From Deltaproteobacteria bacterium (GTDB lineage: Bacteria > Desulfobacterota > Desulfobacteria > Desulfobacterales > C00003060): 24,850 bases of DNA. The translations under genes and the position numbers were made by a program. Shown here one piece after another: positions 8,095 through 15,353 of the stretch (the stretch's first letter is position 1; each line of letters starts with the position of its first letter). The stretch is taken from assembly GCA_019309815.1 (NCBI GenBank), contig JAFDFO010000034.1, forward strand, positions 1 to 24,850. The letters run 5' to 3'. The notes under the pieces were generated by a model, which was not told the DNA's origin, ran no database searches, and was given only the letters and a program-made list of their open reading frames with translations.

Positions 8095-8871
8095 ATGTTT
8101 CAATCATTCACAGCCTTCTCCGAAGGGTGGAGGTTTCATGTCAAGGGAATTCGCTTCGGTTTTAGTCATCCCTCTTTCTTGATCCTGGCCGTTCTTCCGT
8201 TTCTTATCACACTGACCCTGTACATCTTTGCCTACTACATGTTTATCCATCATGCAGACGACCTGCTGCAAATGGTCTGGCACCCTGAAACGGGTGAATC
8301 GTCCTGGCTGGTGGGGTGGCTGCATTGGACCTATACGCACATAGTCAAGTGGATTCTCTACCTCATTGTCCTCGTGATCATGTTTTACACATTCATTGTA
8401 CTCTCCATCGTCCTGGCCTCACCAGTCTATGACCACATCAGTACAAAGTACGAGCGAGTTTACTACCAAAACGCTTCTGAAGGAGAGGCAACTCCCTCCG
8501 GAAAAGGGGTGCTGACCGTTTTGAAAGAGGAAGCGAAAAAAGCCGTGCTGATGTTGATTATACCGATCCCCCTACTCTTTGTTCCGGTGGTGGGCACCCT
8601 ATTGAGCTTTGTTGTTGCCGCCATCTTTATTGCCTGGGATTATGCCGACTTCTCTCTTTCGAGAGACTGTCCTCTCATGAGAGATCGAATGAGGGCCGTG
8701 TGGCGGCACAAGATGACCTTGCTTGGGTTTGGGTGCCCGCTTCTTGTCCCATTTCTGGGTCTCATAATAGTGCCGTTTGCCATCCTTGGTTCTACCAAGC
8801 TCTATTTCGAGACCATGAAGTCTGATTTCAGGTTGGCCGATCCAAAACAGAACCCAATGCCTGCCGAATAA
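8095..8871 (+). CDS. EI24/CysZ-like integral membrane protein
   Basis: 258 residues from ATG 8095 (GGGGAG about 7 bases upstream). An upstream ATG at 8056 has no such signal. The N-terminus MFQSFTAFSEGWRFHVKGIRF followed by hydrophobic segments at about residues 28-52, 85-110, 150-185 and 215-245 matches the EI24/DUF540 pattern, whose best-known bacterial member is the sulfate permease-like CysZ. A cytoplasmic loop (about 112-148) is rich in charged residues. The PIPLLFVPVVGTLLSFVVAA and LLVPFLGLIIVPFAI segments carry the conserved proline/glycine character. No cysteine biosynthesis genes are adjacent, so sulfate transport is only a family-level guess. Neighbours are a regulator upstream and the Hdr operon downstream, with 355 bases between. 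Confidence 0.8.
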   Translation: MFQSFTAFSEGWRFHVKGIRFGFSHPSFLILAVLPFLITLTLYIFAYYMFIHHADDLLQMVWHPETGESSWLVGWLHWTYTHIVKWILYLIVLVIMFYTFIVLSIVLASPVYDHISTKYERVYYQNASEGEATPSGKGVLTVLKEEAKKAVLMLIIPIPLLFVPVVGTLLSFVVAAIFIAWDYADFSLSRDCPLMRDRMRAVWRHKMTLLGFGCPLLVPFLGLIIVPFAILGSTKLYFETMKSDFRLADPKQNPMPAE

Positions 8872-9226
8872 CTGAAACCCCGCCTTCATTTCTCATTATC
8901 CCTCAAGGAATGCTTATAACCATCGACCGGCCATCATGGTGGTGTGAAAGGGGTCCCAAATCCACCGCCAAAAAAACGAAGGACCAACAATAATCAATAC
9001 CATTGCAACGGGTTATCTCAGAGCAGGGCCGTCGAAATCTGTCACCTTGCCGAGTTAGTTGCTAGGCAAACTTGACAGACGGTGGATCAGGGGGGTACAA
9101 ATTCCTTGACAAAGTTCGGGCGGTTGTCTACGAAAGAAGGCTTTGGTGAAGAATCCCCGGTGAGGGTTGTCCTGTGGCCCGGATGCCGGACGCTTATATG
9201 CAGAATCCCAGACTGTAGAGGTATTG
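8872..9226. other. Intergenic leader region of the Hdr/Nuo operon
   Basis: 355 bases without a supported gene. It contains the dispersed CAATAATCAAT word at 8988-8998 and two TTGACA hexamers (9072 and 9106) that are candidate -35 elements for the redox operon. A frame reading upstream of the HdrC-like start exists to 9167, but the ATG at 9227 is preferred. No sigma-54 box or terminator was found. Confidence 0.45.
9072..9101 (+). promoter_or_regulatory. Candidate sigma-70 promoter for the Hdr/Nuo operon
   Basis: TTGACA (9072-9077) and TACAAA (9096-9101) are separated by 18 bases. The -35 is perfect and the -10 matches 4 of 6. A second TTGACA at 9106-9111 has a weaker -10 (TACGAA at 9129). Either would give a leader of roughly 90-120 bases before the HdrC-like ATG. 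Confidence 0.35.
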
Positions 9227-9799
9227 ATGGAAGCTGCACAGTCAAGCCCTATGAAGGTAGATCCCAACTTTGCCAACCTGGTTGAGAGCATAACACATCT
9301 CAATTTAACCTCTTGTTTTCAATGCAGAAAATGCACAAATGGTTGCCCGGTCACCTTTGCCATGGATATCTATCCGGACCAGGTGATCCGCCTCGCAATC
9401 CTGGGTCAAAAAGAACAGATCTTGAACAGCAGTACCATATGGGTTTGTTCTGCCTGTGAGACGTGTACGACACGGTGTCCGAATGAGGTAGACATTGCAG
9501 CGACGATGGATGCCCTGAAGGAGATCGCCGTAAAAGAAGGGGTTCAAATCCCCGAGCCCAAAACCTACGCTTTTCACAGGGCCTTTCTTGAAGACGTAAA
9601 AAAGCGAGGCCGGATGTTTGAAGGAAGCCTGATGCAATCATACCTGCTGAAGAGCGGGGAATTTTACAAAAAGATCCTCAATGGCACCATAAAGGAAGAG
9701 ATCGCTCTCGGGTGGAGCATGTTTAAGAAGGGCCGCCTTCCGCTGCTTCCCAAAGGAATCAAGGCCAAGAAAGAAATCAAGGAAATTTTGAAGAAATAG
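9227..9799 (+). CDS. hdrC: HdrC-like iron-sulfur electron-transfer subunit
   Basis: 190 residues from ATG 9227, with AGAGG five bases upstream. In-frame GTG or ATG codons earlier or at 9251 lack this. Two [4Fe-4S] motifs are present: C30-x2-C33-x2-C36-x3-C40-P and C74-x2-C77-x2-C80-x3-C84-P. This is the HdrC/GlpC-type ferredoxin arrangement. The C-terminus is basic and lysine-rich without membrane segments, so the protein is soluble. In Hdr complexes HdrC passes electrons between HdrA and the CCG-domain subunit HdrB. It is followed after 70 bases by the HdrB-like gene, the order hdrC-hdrB-hdrA seen in known clusters. Its partner substrate cannot be read from the sequence. Confidence 0.9.
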   Translation: MEAAQSSPMKVDPNFANLVESITHLNLTSCFQCRKCTNGCPVTFAMDIYPDQVIRLAILGQKEQILNSSTIWVCSACETCTTRCPNEVDIAATMDALKEIAVKEGVQIPEPKTYAFHRAFLEDVKKRGRMFEGSLMQSYLLKSGEFYKKILNGTIKEEIALGWSMFKKGRLPLLPKGIKAKKEIKEILKK

Positions 9800-9869
9800 A
9801 GGGTTTGTGACCGTCCTGGTGTGACCGTCCTGGCTCGCGACGGTAAAGATCAGTGGACGGAGTTTGTAT

Positions 9870-10733
9870 ATGAAAGTCAGTTATTATCCGGGCTGCTCCC
9901 TGGAGGGCTCAGCAAGAGACTATGAGGAATCCATCGAAGGCGTATGCGAGGCCCTGGGTATAGAACTTGTTGAGCTTGAGGATTGGAGCTGTTGCGGGGC
10001 CACAGCTGCCCACAGTCTGCACCACCGTGCTTCTATCGAACTGCCCGGGCGCAACCTGGTTATTGCTGAGAAGACAGAACACGATTTGGTTGCCCCTTGT
10101 CCCATGTGCTTCAACCGCCTCAAGGCAGCGGAAAAGACCATTTTAAGAGAGGAAGCCGGACACTACAGGTATACCATTGAGGGAAAGACAAAGATCTGGG
10201 ACCTGGCCGATTTCATGGCCCAGGACAAGATTCTCTCCCTGATTGAACCCAAAGTAGCCAATCCCCTAGAGGGCATCAGGGCTGTCTGCTATTACGGATG
10301 CATGTCCAGCAGGCCCCCCAAATTCACGGATGCTGTGAACTACGAGAATCCCATGAGCATGGATAAGATTCTCGGAAAACTGGGTGCTGAGGTCATTGAC
10401 TGGGCTTACAAGACGGACTGTTGTGGCGCCAGCCACGCGGTAGCCCGCCCCGACATGGTCTTCAAGATGGTGGGAAAACTCTACGAGCGTGCCCTCGAGG
10501 CTGGCGCGAACTGTATCGTGGTCTCCTGCCAGATGTGCCAGGCCAACCTGGACTTGTATCAGGATAAGATTGGCGAAGAGATGGGGATCACCGTGGATCT
10601 GCCGATTATCTATTTCACTGAACTGATTGGTCTTGCCATGAAGGAACGGGAAGTGGAAAACTGGCTTTTAGAACCATGGAAACCGAGAAGACAATACAGC
10701 AGGGAAGGCCCGCCAACCCAAAAGGCAAGGTAG
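9870..10733 (+). CDS. hdrB: HdrB-like heterodisulfide reductase catalytic (CCG) subunit
   Basis: 287 residues from ATG 9870 (ACGGAG seven bases upstream; a TTG at 9864 is less likely). Two CCG domains are intact. The first has C9, C41-C42-G43 and C77-x2-C80. The second has C144, C184-C185-G186 and C220-x2-C223. In methanogen HdrB these cysteines bind two non-cubane [4Fe-4S] clusters that split a disulfide. Conservation of both sets argues for an active disulfide- or thiol-transforming site. Substrate is unknown; deltaproteobacteria lack CoM-S-S-CoB. The last 58 bases overlap the HdrA-like gene start, which implies translational coupling. Confidence 0.92.
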   Translation: MKVSYYPGCSLEGSARDYEESIEGVCEALGIELVELEDWSCCGATAAHSLHHRASIELPGRNLVIAEKTEHDLVAPCPMCFNRLKAAEKTILREEAGHYRYTIEGKTKIWDLADFMAQDKILSLIEPKVANPLEGIRAVCYYGCMSSRPPKFTDAVNYENPMSMDKILGKLGAEVIDWAYKTDCCGASHAVARPDMVFKMVGKLYERALEAGANCIVVSCQMCQANLDLYQDKIGEEMGITVDLPIIYFTELIGLAMKEREVENWLLEPWKPRRQYSREGPPTQKAR

Positions 10734-11173
10734 GGGCAGTAGTGATCGTTGGTGCCGGGATTTCAGGCATGCAGGCCGCCCTTGATGTCGCCAATTCAGG
10801 ATTCAAGGTTTATTTGGTGGAAAAGAACCCGAGCATTGGCGGCAATATGGCCCAGCTCGACAAGACCTTCCCCACAAATGACTGCTCCACATGCATGATA
10901 TCACCGAAACTTATTGAAGTCGCCAAGCACCCCAACATTGAAATCCTGTCGTATTCTGAGATTGAAGGAATTACCGGCACACCCGGTAATCTTAAAGTGA
11001 AGATCAAGAGGAAGGCCAGATACGTAAACGAGTCGATCTGTACTGGATGCGGAACATGCGTGGACAACTGTCCGATTCAATACAGGCCCCGTTTTGAACC
11101 CGCCACCAAGCGGATGATCGAGAAACAGCCAGAAGGTACGCAGGAGCCAAAGACCACACATGGAACCGGATAA
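10676..11173 (+). CDS. hdrA: Shortened HdrA-like flavoprotein fragment (165 aa) with one [4Fe-4S] motif
   Basis: A 165-residue protein that matches only the start of HdrA. It has a FAD-binding VGAGISGMQAALDVA (from residue 25), then VEKNPSIGGNMAQLDKTFPT, the HdrA-typical NDC70-ST-C73-MISPK, and a ferredoxin motif C122-x2-C125-x2-C128-x3-C132-P. It then stops in TAA 40 residues later. Full HdrA proteins are about 650 residues or more, with a complete thioredoxin-reductase-like flavin domain and additional ferredoxin domains. No continuation was found in other frames, because the NuoE-like gene begins 14 bases before the stop. It is probably a genuine minimal form rather than a frameshift. The GltD-like module of the downstream fusion could supply the missing flavin function. 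The start overlaps hdrB by 58 bases and has no clear own ribosome site. Confidence 0.85.
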   Translation: METEKTIQQGRPANPKGKVGAVVIVGAGISGMQAALDVANSGFKVYLVEKNPSIGGNMAQLDKTFPTNDCSTCMISPKLIEVAKHPNIEILSYSEIEGITGTPGNLKVKIKRKARYVNESICTGCGTCVDNCPIQYRPRFEPATKRMIEKQPEGTQEPKTTHGTG

Positions 11174-11633
11174 TGATGTCGACTTGATGAAGCTGGATAC
11201 GCTTATTGAAGAGAAGTATCAGAACAATCCAGAAGCCCTGGTTATGATTCTTCAGGACGTAAGCGCCGAATACAACTATTTGCCGCAAGATGCCCTGCGA
11301 TACGTGGCTGAGAAACTCGACATACCCCTTAGCAAGATGTACAGCGTTGCCACCTTCTATACGGCGTTCCATCTTGAACCCAGGGGTAGACACATTGTCA
11401 GTCAGTGCGTGGGCACGGCCTGTCATGTCAGGGGTGCTGTCAAGATCAAAGATAGAATCTCGAATCTGCTGACCGTCAAGGCCGGGGAGACAACAGGGGA
11501 CATGAGGTATACCTTCGAATCGGTGAGGTGTCTCGGCTGTTGCAGCCTGGGACCGGTCGTGAAAGTTGACGAAGACGTTTACAGCAACGTGGAAACGGAC
11601 CAATTACAAGGAATTCTGGAAGAATATCACTAA
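11160..11633 (+). CDS. nuoE: NuoE-like thioredoxin-fold [2Fe-2S] subunit
   Basis: 157 residues of the 24-kDa (NuoE/HoxE/HndA) family. The N-terminal helical part (LPQDALRYVAEKLDIPLSKMYSVATFY) is typical. The [2Fe-2S] ligands are C83-x4-C88 and C124-x3-C128 (CLGCCSLGP). In complex I, NAD-linked hydrogenases and Bam-type complexes this subunit pairs with the NuoF subunit in NADH oxidation. The ATG at 11160 overlaps the end of the HdrA-like gene by 14 bases. The nearest purine-rich signal, GGAG, is 13 bases upstream, so translation is probably coupled. The NuoF-like gene starts 72 bases after the stop. Confidence 0.93.
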   Translation: MEPDNDVDLMKLDTLIEEKYQNNPEALVMILQDVSAEYNYLPQDALRYVAEKLDIPLSKMYSVATFYTAFHLEPRGRHIVSQCVGTACHVRGAVKIKDRISNLLTVKAGETTGDMRYTFESVRCLGCCSLGPVVKVDEDVYSNVETDQLQGILEEYH

Positions 11634-11642
11634 TGCGGGTGT

Positions 11643-11654
11643 CTGGTGCACCAG
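11643..11654. repeat. 12-bp perfect palindrome between nuoE-like and nuoF-like genes
   Basis: CTGGTGCACCAG is its own reverse complement. It lies ten bases after the nuoE-like stop, immediately before a second hairpin (11668-11690). It could be an RNA-processing or stabilising structure within the operon transcript. Confidence 0.45.
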
Positions 11655-11667
11655 CCTCCACCTTCTC

Positions 11668-11690
11668 ATAGGCGTCTTTTTTCCGCCTAT
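11668..11690 (+). other. Intra-operon stem-loop
   Basis: ATAGGCG (11668-11674) pairs perfectly with CGCCTAT (11684-11690) across a nine-base loop TCTTTTTTC. The T-run is in the loop rather than after the stem, so this is not a normal intrinsic terminator. It sits 15 bases before the nuoF-like ATG and could influence start access or relative subunit expression. Confidence 0.4.
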
Positions 11691-11705
11691 CCCGAGTAGC
11701 CTTGG

Positions 11706-14700
11706 ATGAATCCTGTGAAAATCAAATCTGTCCAGGATCTTGAGGACATAAGGACCAAGATCATACCGGCCCTGTACTATCCTATCGGGATAAAGGTAAA
11801 TTTCGGGATGGCGTCGTGCGGTATTGCCGCGGGTGCCAAGAAGGCCCTTCAAAGGGCTCAGGAAGAATGGCCGGACAGCAGTAATGGGCTGCGTTTTGCG
11901 CAAACCGGCTGCCTCGGGTTGTGCCAGGAAGAACCCCTCGTGGAAATATTGGAGTCCGACGCCCCTCGCATCGTCTACAAACATGTGACCGAAGAGAAAA
12001 TCGTAGAACTCATCAATGCCCGACTGAAGGGAGATCTAAACGAGAAATGGGCGTTAGGACAATTCTCCGACCCACGCTCCGTTCTTGAACAGGACACACC
12101 GAATCCAGTGTCTGAGAGTGCATTGGCCAAGAAGATTCCAATCCTGGAAAAGATTCCGTTCTATCGCAAACAACTAAAAGTGGCTCTAAGAAACTGCGGA
12201 TACCTCGACCCCGACAACATCGAGGAATATGTCGCAAGGGGCGGCTTTTTTGCCTTGCACAAATGCCTAACCGGAATCGAACCACCCGAAGTCATCGAAA
12301 TCATCAAGTCATCTGGGTTGCGAGGCCGCGGCGGCGGCGGGTTTCCTACTGGGGTGAAATGGGAAAGCTGCCGTAAGGCAGAAGGCGAAGAAAAGTATGT
12401 GATGTGCAACGCTGATGAAGGAGACCCCGGGGCCTACATGGACAGGAGTATTCTTGAAGGTGATCCTTTCAGCGTCATCGAGGGAATGATCATCGGAGCA
12501 TACGGCATCGGCGCCCACGAAGGGTACATCTATGCAAGAAACGAATATCCGCTTGCTGTCAAGAGACTGATTGGGGCTATTAAAACGGCTGGACAGTACG
12601 GCCTCCTGGGCAAGGACATCATGGGCTCAGGGTTCAATTTTTCCATAAAGATCAGTACCGGAGCCGGTGCTTTTGTATGCGGAGAATCGACGGCCCTTAT
12701 GTCCTCGCTGGAAGGCAAAGTCGGGAGGCCCCGGCCCAAATATGTCCACACCGTGGAAAAGGGCTTTCGGGACAGGCCTTCTGCCCTGAACAATGTGGAA
12801 ACATGGGCGAATGTGCCGGTCATTGTTGCCAAGGGTGGCGACTGGTATGCCAGCCTGGGAACCAAAGAGAGCAAAGGGACGAAGGTCTTCTCCCTGGTTG
12901 GTAAGGTCAGAAACAGCGGCCTTGTGGAAGTGCCTATGGGGACTTCTCTGCGCGAGATCATCTACGACATTGGCGACGGAACATTGGACGGTCGGAAGTT
13001 CAAAGCTGTGCAGACCGGTGGGCCGTCCGGCGGGTGCATCCCGGAAGCGCTCATTGACACGCCGGTTGACTACGAATCACTGACCAAGTTGGGTTCCATC
13101 ATGGGGTCGGGCGGCATGATCGTGATGGACGAAGACACCTGTATGGTCAACCTGGCCCGTTACTTCATGGAGTTTTTGGTGGAAGAGTCCTGCGGCCAGT
13201 GTGTTCCTTGTCGGGAAGGCCTGAAGCGCCTGCTTCAGATACTCACCGACATCTGCGAGGGAAACGGCCGGGAGGAGCATATGGGTCTTCTTGAAGAACT
13301 CTGTGTCGCTCTGAGGGATTTTTCTCTGTGTGGCCTCGGCAAAACCGCGCCCAATCCCATCATGTCCACAATCAGGTATTTCCGGGAAGAATACGAAACC
13401 CATATCCGCGATCACCAGTGTCCTGCTCTGGTGTGCAAAGGTCTTGTTCCGGCTCCGTGTCAGAACGCCTGTCCGGCCGGGATCGATGTTCCGAGCTATG
13501 TGGCCCTGATAGGCCATGGTCGATACCAGGAAGCCGTTGAGGTCATTCGTCAGGATAATCCTTTCCCCTGGGTTTGCGGTGTGGTCTGCGTACACCCTTG
13601 TGAGAAAGTGTGTCGCCGGGGTGAGGTCGACAAACCCATCTCTATCAAGAGTCTGAAGGGCTTTGCCGCAAAATACGCTGCGACCATGGAGGGGTATGAG
13701 AAAAAGAAGTTGGCCCCTCTAAGGGAAGAAAAGGTGGCCATCATAGGCTCGGGGCCGGCAGGACTAACGGCCGCCTACTTCCTGGCACGGGAGGGGTACC
13801 CGGTAACCGTTTTTGAGGCAGCACCCCTTGCCGGCGGCATGCTGCGTGTAGGCATTCCTAAATACCGCCTGCCAAAAGATATTGTTGACACCGAGATCGA
13901 ATCCATTAAAGCCCTTGGTGTTGAGATCAAAACGAACACCCCAATCGGGCGAGATGTCACCCTGGATGACCTCAGGAATGAAGGGTTTTCGGCCTTTTTC
14001 TTCGCTGTGGGAGCGCACAAAGGATTTCGGCTGAATATCGAAGGTGAATCCGACTTTGACGGCGTCACAGACTGCATCGACTTCTTAAGAAAAGTAAATC
14101 TGTCAGAGGAGGTTGACGTTGGTCAGCGAGTAGTCGTTGTAGGAGGCGGCTATTCGTCTATGGACGCGTCACGCACGTGTGTTCGCCTCGGGGTTCCTGA
14201 GATACACATTGTATACCGCCGTTCAAAGGATGAAATGCCGGCCATGGAGGAAGAGGTTCGAGAGGCTGAGGAAGAAGGGGTGAAGTTCAATTATCTAACC
14301 ATTCCTAAACGGGTCAAGGGACGTGACGGTAAGGTCACCCACTTGGAGTGTATGAGAGCCGAACTGGGTGAACAGGATGAAAGTGGTCGGCGGAGACCAG
14401 TACCGATTAAGGGTACGGAGTTTGACATTGAAGCCGACACCATTATTCTCTCTATAGGGCAAAGCGTGGACATGGCGCACATCATAGATGCCCAGGACAT
14501 TGGAATCACGCCGCGAAACACTTTTCGTGTTAATCCGGAAACCCTCCAAACAAACATGCCCGACGTATTCGCAGGCGGAGACTGTGTCACAGGCCCTGCC
14601 AGCGTGATCGAAGCCATTGGAGCCGGCAAGAAGGCCGCAAGGACGATCCACCAGTATCTCCGAGGGGAGCCGCTGGGGGAGAAAATCTATCATGCCGTCA

Positions 14701-14885
14701 AACGGATGAAGGTCGAACAAATAGAGGTCTCCGACGAAGAGAAGGAAACCCTGGAGCGTCCTGACATGCCCATGCTGGATATGAAGAAGCGGAAGACGAC
14801 CTTTGAAGAAGCTGAACTCGGACTTACCGAGGAAATGGCCAAGGACGAAGCAAAGCGCTGCCTCCGCTGCGACCTTCACGAATAG
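11706..14885 (+). CDS. nuoF: NuoF-like NADH dehydrogenase module fused to GltD/NfnB-like NAD(P)H oxidoreductase module
   Basis: 1059 residues in three parts. Residues 1-120 are a thioredoxin-like [2Fe-2S] domain (C38, C69-x3-C73). Residues about 150-570 are a complete NuoF module: FMN/NADH glycine-rich GLRGRGGGGFPTG near 203, CNADEGDPGAY near 232, and N3-type cluster ESCGQCVPC near 493 with a fourth cysteine in FSLCGLG near 538. Residues about 575-1059 are a glutamate-synthase-small-subunit/NfnB-like module: N-terminal cysteines from PAPCQNACPAG near 583 to CEKVCRRG, FAD motif GSGPAGLTAAY near 680, NAD(P) motif GGGYSSMD near 813, FAD-binding GGDCVTG near 956, and a C-terminal CLRCD. It likely takes electrons from NADH or NADPH. 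Two pyridine-nucleotide sites plus two flavins fit transhydrogenation or bifurcation, which is inference. Start ATG 11706 has only a weak upstream purine signal. It is the last gene of the hdrCBA-nuoE operon. Confidence 0.92.
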   Translation: MNPVKIKSVQDLEDIRTKIIPALYYPIGIKVNFGMASCGIAAGAKKALQRAQEEWPDSSNGLRFAQTGCLGLCQEEPLVEILESDAPRIVYKHVTEEKIVELINARLKGDLNEKWALGQFSDPRSVLEQDTPNPVSESALAKKIPILEKIPFYRKQLKVALRNCGYLDPDNIEEYVARGGFFALHKCLTGIEPPEVIEIIKSSGLRGRGGGGFPTGVKWESCRKAEGEEKYVMCNADEGDPGAYMDRSILEGDPFSVIEGMIIGAYGIGAHEGYIYARNEYPLAVKRLIGAIKTAGQYGLLGKDIMGSGFNFSIKISTGAGAFVCGESTALMSSLEGKVGRPRPKYVHTVEKGFRDRPSALNNVETWANVPVIVAKGGDWYASLGTKESKGTKVFSLVGKVRNSGLVEVPMGTSLREIIYDIGDGTLDGRKFKAVQTGGPSGGCIPEALIDTPVDYESLTKLGSIMGSGGMIVMDEDTCMVNLARYFMEFLVEESCGQCVPCREGLKRLLQILTDICEGNGREEHMGLLEELCVALRDFSLCGLGKTAPNPIMSTIRYFREEYETHIRDHQCPALVCKGLVPAPCQNACPAGIDVPSYVALIGHGRYQEAVEVIRQDNPFPWVCGVVCVHPCEKVCRRGEVDKPISIKSLKGFAAKYAATMEGYEKKKLAPLREEKVAIIGSGPAGLTAAYFLAREGYPVTVFEAAPLAGGMLRVGIPKYRLPKDIVDTEIESIKALGVEIKTNTPIGRDVTLDDLRNEGFSAFFFAVGAHKGFRLNIEGESDFDGVTDCIDFLRKVNLSEEVDVGQRVVVVGGGYSSMDASRTCVRLGVPEIHIVYRRSKDEMPAMEEEVREAEEEGVKFNYLTIPKRVKGRDGKVTHLECMRAELGEQDESGRRRPVPIKGTEFDIEADTIILSIGQSVDMAHIIDAQDIGITPRNTFRVNPETLQTNMPDVFAGGDCVTGPASVIEAIGAGKKAARTIHQYLRGEPLGEKIYHAVKRMKVEQIEVSDEEKETLERPDMPMLDMKKRKTTFEEAELGLTEEMAKDEAKRCLRCDLHE

Positions 14886-14977
14886 ATCCCCTCTTCCCAG
14901 ACACTGGTGTCGTGTCTCCGAATTTATTTACAAAAGCCAAAGCAGAATATGATCTCCGCGCTGAGTCGATAAGACGT

Positions 14978-15124
14978 AAAATCCGAAGCACTAAATTCGA
15001 AATCCGAAACAATGACCAAAATCCGAATTCTCTAATGTTCTAAACAGGTTGTGGAATGTTTCGGTCATTTGAATTTTGGTCATTCGGATTTGTTTCGTGC
15101 TTCGATATTCGAATTTCGGATTTT
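14978..15124. repeat. AT-rich intergenic inverted-repeat element
   Basis: About 147 bases begin AAAATCCGAA (14978-14987) and end with its exact reverse complement TTCGGATTTT (15115-15124). Internal related words such as GAAGCAC, ATTCGAA, GACCAAAAT and TTCGGTCATT make an imperfect long stem. No open frame covers it. It resembles a non-autonomous or dispersed intergenic repeat. Lower GC than the flanking genes suggests an inserted element in this 468-base gap (14886-15353). The rest of the gap shows only a weak promoter candidate, and no good terminator follows the NuoF-GltD gene. Confidence 0.6.
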
Positions 15125-15275
15125 CAATATCGTCTCTGTGGGTCATAGAGGTCTTGGAGATTATGTAAGTCATTTGTGAGCCGCAACACTAGTACCTCTC
15201 TTCGGTCATCTCCCTCATCTACTATTACTTGATGTTTTCCGTATCTCAGCCATCCGGGCAAGCCTTCGATTTTTC

Positions 15276-15304
15276 TTGACGATTTCCCTTGTTACAGTTA
15301 TTTG
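15276..15304 (+). promoter_or_regulatory. Weak candidate sigma-70 promoter upstream of Rossmann kinase 1
   Basis: TTGACG (15276-15281) is followed 17 bases later by TATTTG (15299-15304). The -35 matches 5 of 6 and the -10 only 3 of 6. It would leave about 40 bases before the proposed GTG start at 15354. No sigma-54 box was found here. Confidence 0.28.
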
Positions 15305-15353
15305 TGTTGTAAAATGCAACGCTTTTCTGACCTCATCAGGGATCATATCGGAC

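Noticed and set aside
11100..11173. Frameshift explaining the short HdrA
   Set aside because: No HdrA-like continuation is seen in other frames, and the NuoE-like gene begins immediately with intact family sequence.
14886..14930. Terminator after the NuoF-GltD gene
   Set aside because: An AGACAC/GTGTCT stem is present but short and has no T-tract.
15276..15353. Hydrophobic N-terminal extension of kinase 1 from TTG 15276, suggesting a membrane anchor
   Set aside because: The paralogue at 20389 starts directly before the Rossmann domain. GTG 15354 gives an identical distance to the glycine motif, so the extension is probably leader DNA.
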